DNA of 12,402 bases from Myxococcales bacterium (GTDB lineage Bacteria > Myxococcota > Polyangia > Fen-1088), in the NCBI GenBank assembly GCA_003155465.1, contig PMCR01000288.1, positions 2,860 through 15,261 of the forward strand, in the 5' to 3' direction. Position 1 is the stretch's first letter; every line of letters begins with the position of its first letter. Position numbers and translations under genes: made by a program. The notes below the pieces were generated by a model. That model searched no databases. It was not told where the DNA came from and saw only the letters and a list, made by a program, of their open reading frames with translations. Positions 12,049 to 12,402 of the stretch are shown here, in pieces.

Positions 12049-12402
12049 AGCCACTAGTGCGTGTCCCCAAATTCGGCTGGAGAGGTGGGCGAAGGGAGGG
12101 CATGCCGATGCCAACCTCGTACATTCGCCCCTGGCGGACGCCACCGCGCCTGGTGCGATCGGCACGACCAACGAGGTCGCACAGGAATCGAACTCGTTGG
12201 TCGCGGCTGTGCGCGCGGCGAGGCGTGCGAGGCCGCGGCAGCCCTGGAGGGCGCGCTGGTACTCAACCTTGCTTCCGAGGCGTAAATCTTGACCCTGCTG
12301 GCTTTGCTTGACCACCTGTGCGCCATGCTCACGCGGCTGGCCCACATGGGTGAGCGACCCTCCGGTCCAGCGCAGATCGGCCAGCGTGCGCGTGAGCGGT
12401 AG
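12049..12402. other. Right-hand region without a convincing gene
   Basis: All open frames here are short, overlap on both strands and show no recognisable motif. The frame ending at 12285 and the 37-codon open stretch 12289-12402 that ends in TAG at the last base have some GC3 bias but no homologous feature I can name. An 11-bp hairpin lies at 12165-12203. The start of the next gene may lie beyond the window. Confidence 0.45.
12165..12203. terminator. 11-bp hairpin downstream of the Cys-rich lipoprotein gene
   Basis: CGACCAACGAG (12165-12175) and CTCGTTGGTCG (12193-12203) are perfect complements around a 17-base loop. The hairpin is 116 bp past the lipoprotein stop, where a transcript end would be expected. 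No T-run follows, so it is not a standard rho-independent terminator; a transcript-end stabiliser or a protein-binding site is also possible. Confidence 0.35.

Noticed and set aside
12176..12204. Minus-strand TTCGATTC resembling a tRNA T-loop
   Set aside because: The flanking bases do not form a T stem, acceptor stem or anticodon arm.
12061..12285. 74-codon plus-strand frame ending in an Ala/Glu-rich, coding-looking tail
   Set aside because: No start signal or family motif was seen, and comparable frames are open on the other strand, so coding is unproven.
12289..12402. 37-codon open stretch ending in TAG at the last base
   Set aside because: It is too short to judge, has no clear start or Shine-Dalgarno, and its end coincides with the window edge.

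Overview
The window looks like a piece of a high-GC myxobacterial chromosome (Myxococcota, most like the Polyangia). The reasons are strong G/C preference at third codon positions, several long lipoproteins with Gly-Ser or Pro-Asp-Ala linkers and Cys-rich or beta-propeller domains, an ECF sigma gene translationally coupled to a Pro/Ala-rich membrane protein with a TPR-like tail, and a relic of a Ser/Thr-kinase glycine loop. This placement is inferred from style of proteins, not from a marker gene.

Left part (1-2905, plus strand). A 5'-truncated four-cluster iron-sulfur subunit overlaps an NrfD/PsrC-type quinol-interacting membrane subunit; together they are part of a respiratory membrane oxidoreductase whose other genes lie left of the window. 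Next comes a complete MntA/HepT (nucleotidyltransferase/HEPN) toxin-antitoxin pair with intact catalytic and target motifs. A tRNA-Gly(CCC) gene on the minus strand follows directly.

Middle (3005-6746, plus strand). A 310-bp gap holds a small palindrome and a 30-codon relic resembling a kinase P-loop. Two large lipoprotein genes follow: a Cys-rich protein with a seven-repeat YWTN beta-propeller, and a surface-anchored GH43 enzyme of the exo-beta-1,3-galactanase type. The GH43 gene has a strong Shine-Dalgarno site in front of a TTG start, and that site can be folded into an 8-bp hairpin.

Right part. Four minus-strand genes (10296 down to 6749) form a probable operon: an outer-membrane barrel-like protein, an ECF sigma factor, a single-pass membrane protein that is the likely anti-sigma factor, and a second barrel-like protein. 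The set has the layout of a cell-envelope signalling system. Divergent from it is a third lipoprotein (10369-12048) with a 107-residue, 12-cysteine domain present in two clear tandem copies and a decayed third. I see no convincing gene in the last 354 bp, only an 11-bp hairpin.

The most novel-looking items are the four-gene sigma/envelope operon, the duplicated 12-Cys lipoprotein, and the GH43 lipoprotein with its possible RBS hairpin. None is a proven new system from sequence alone.
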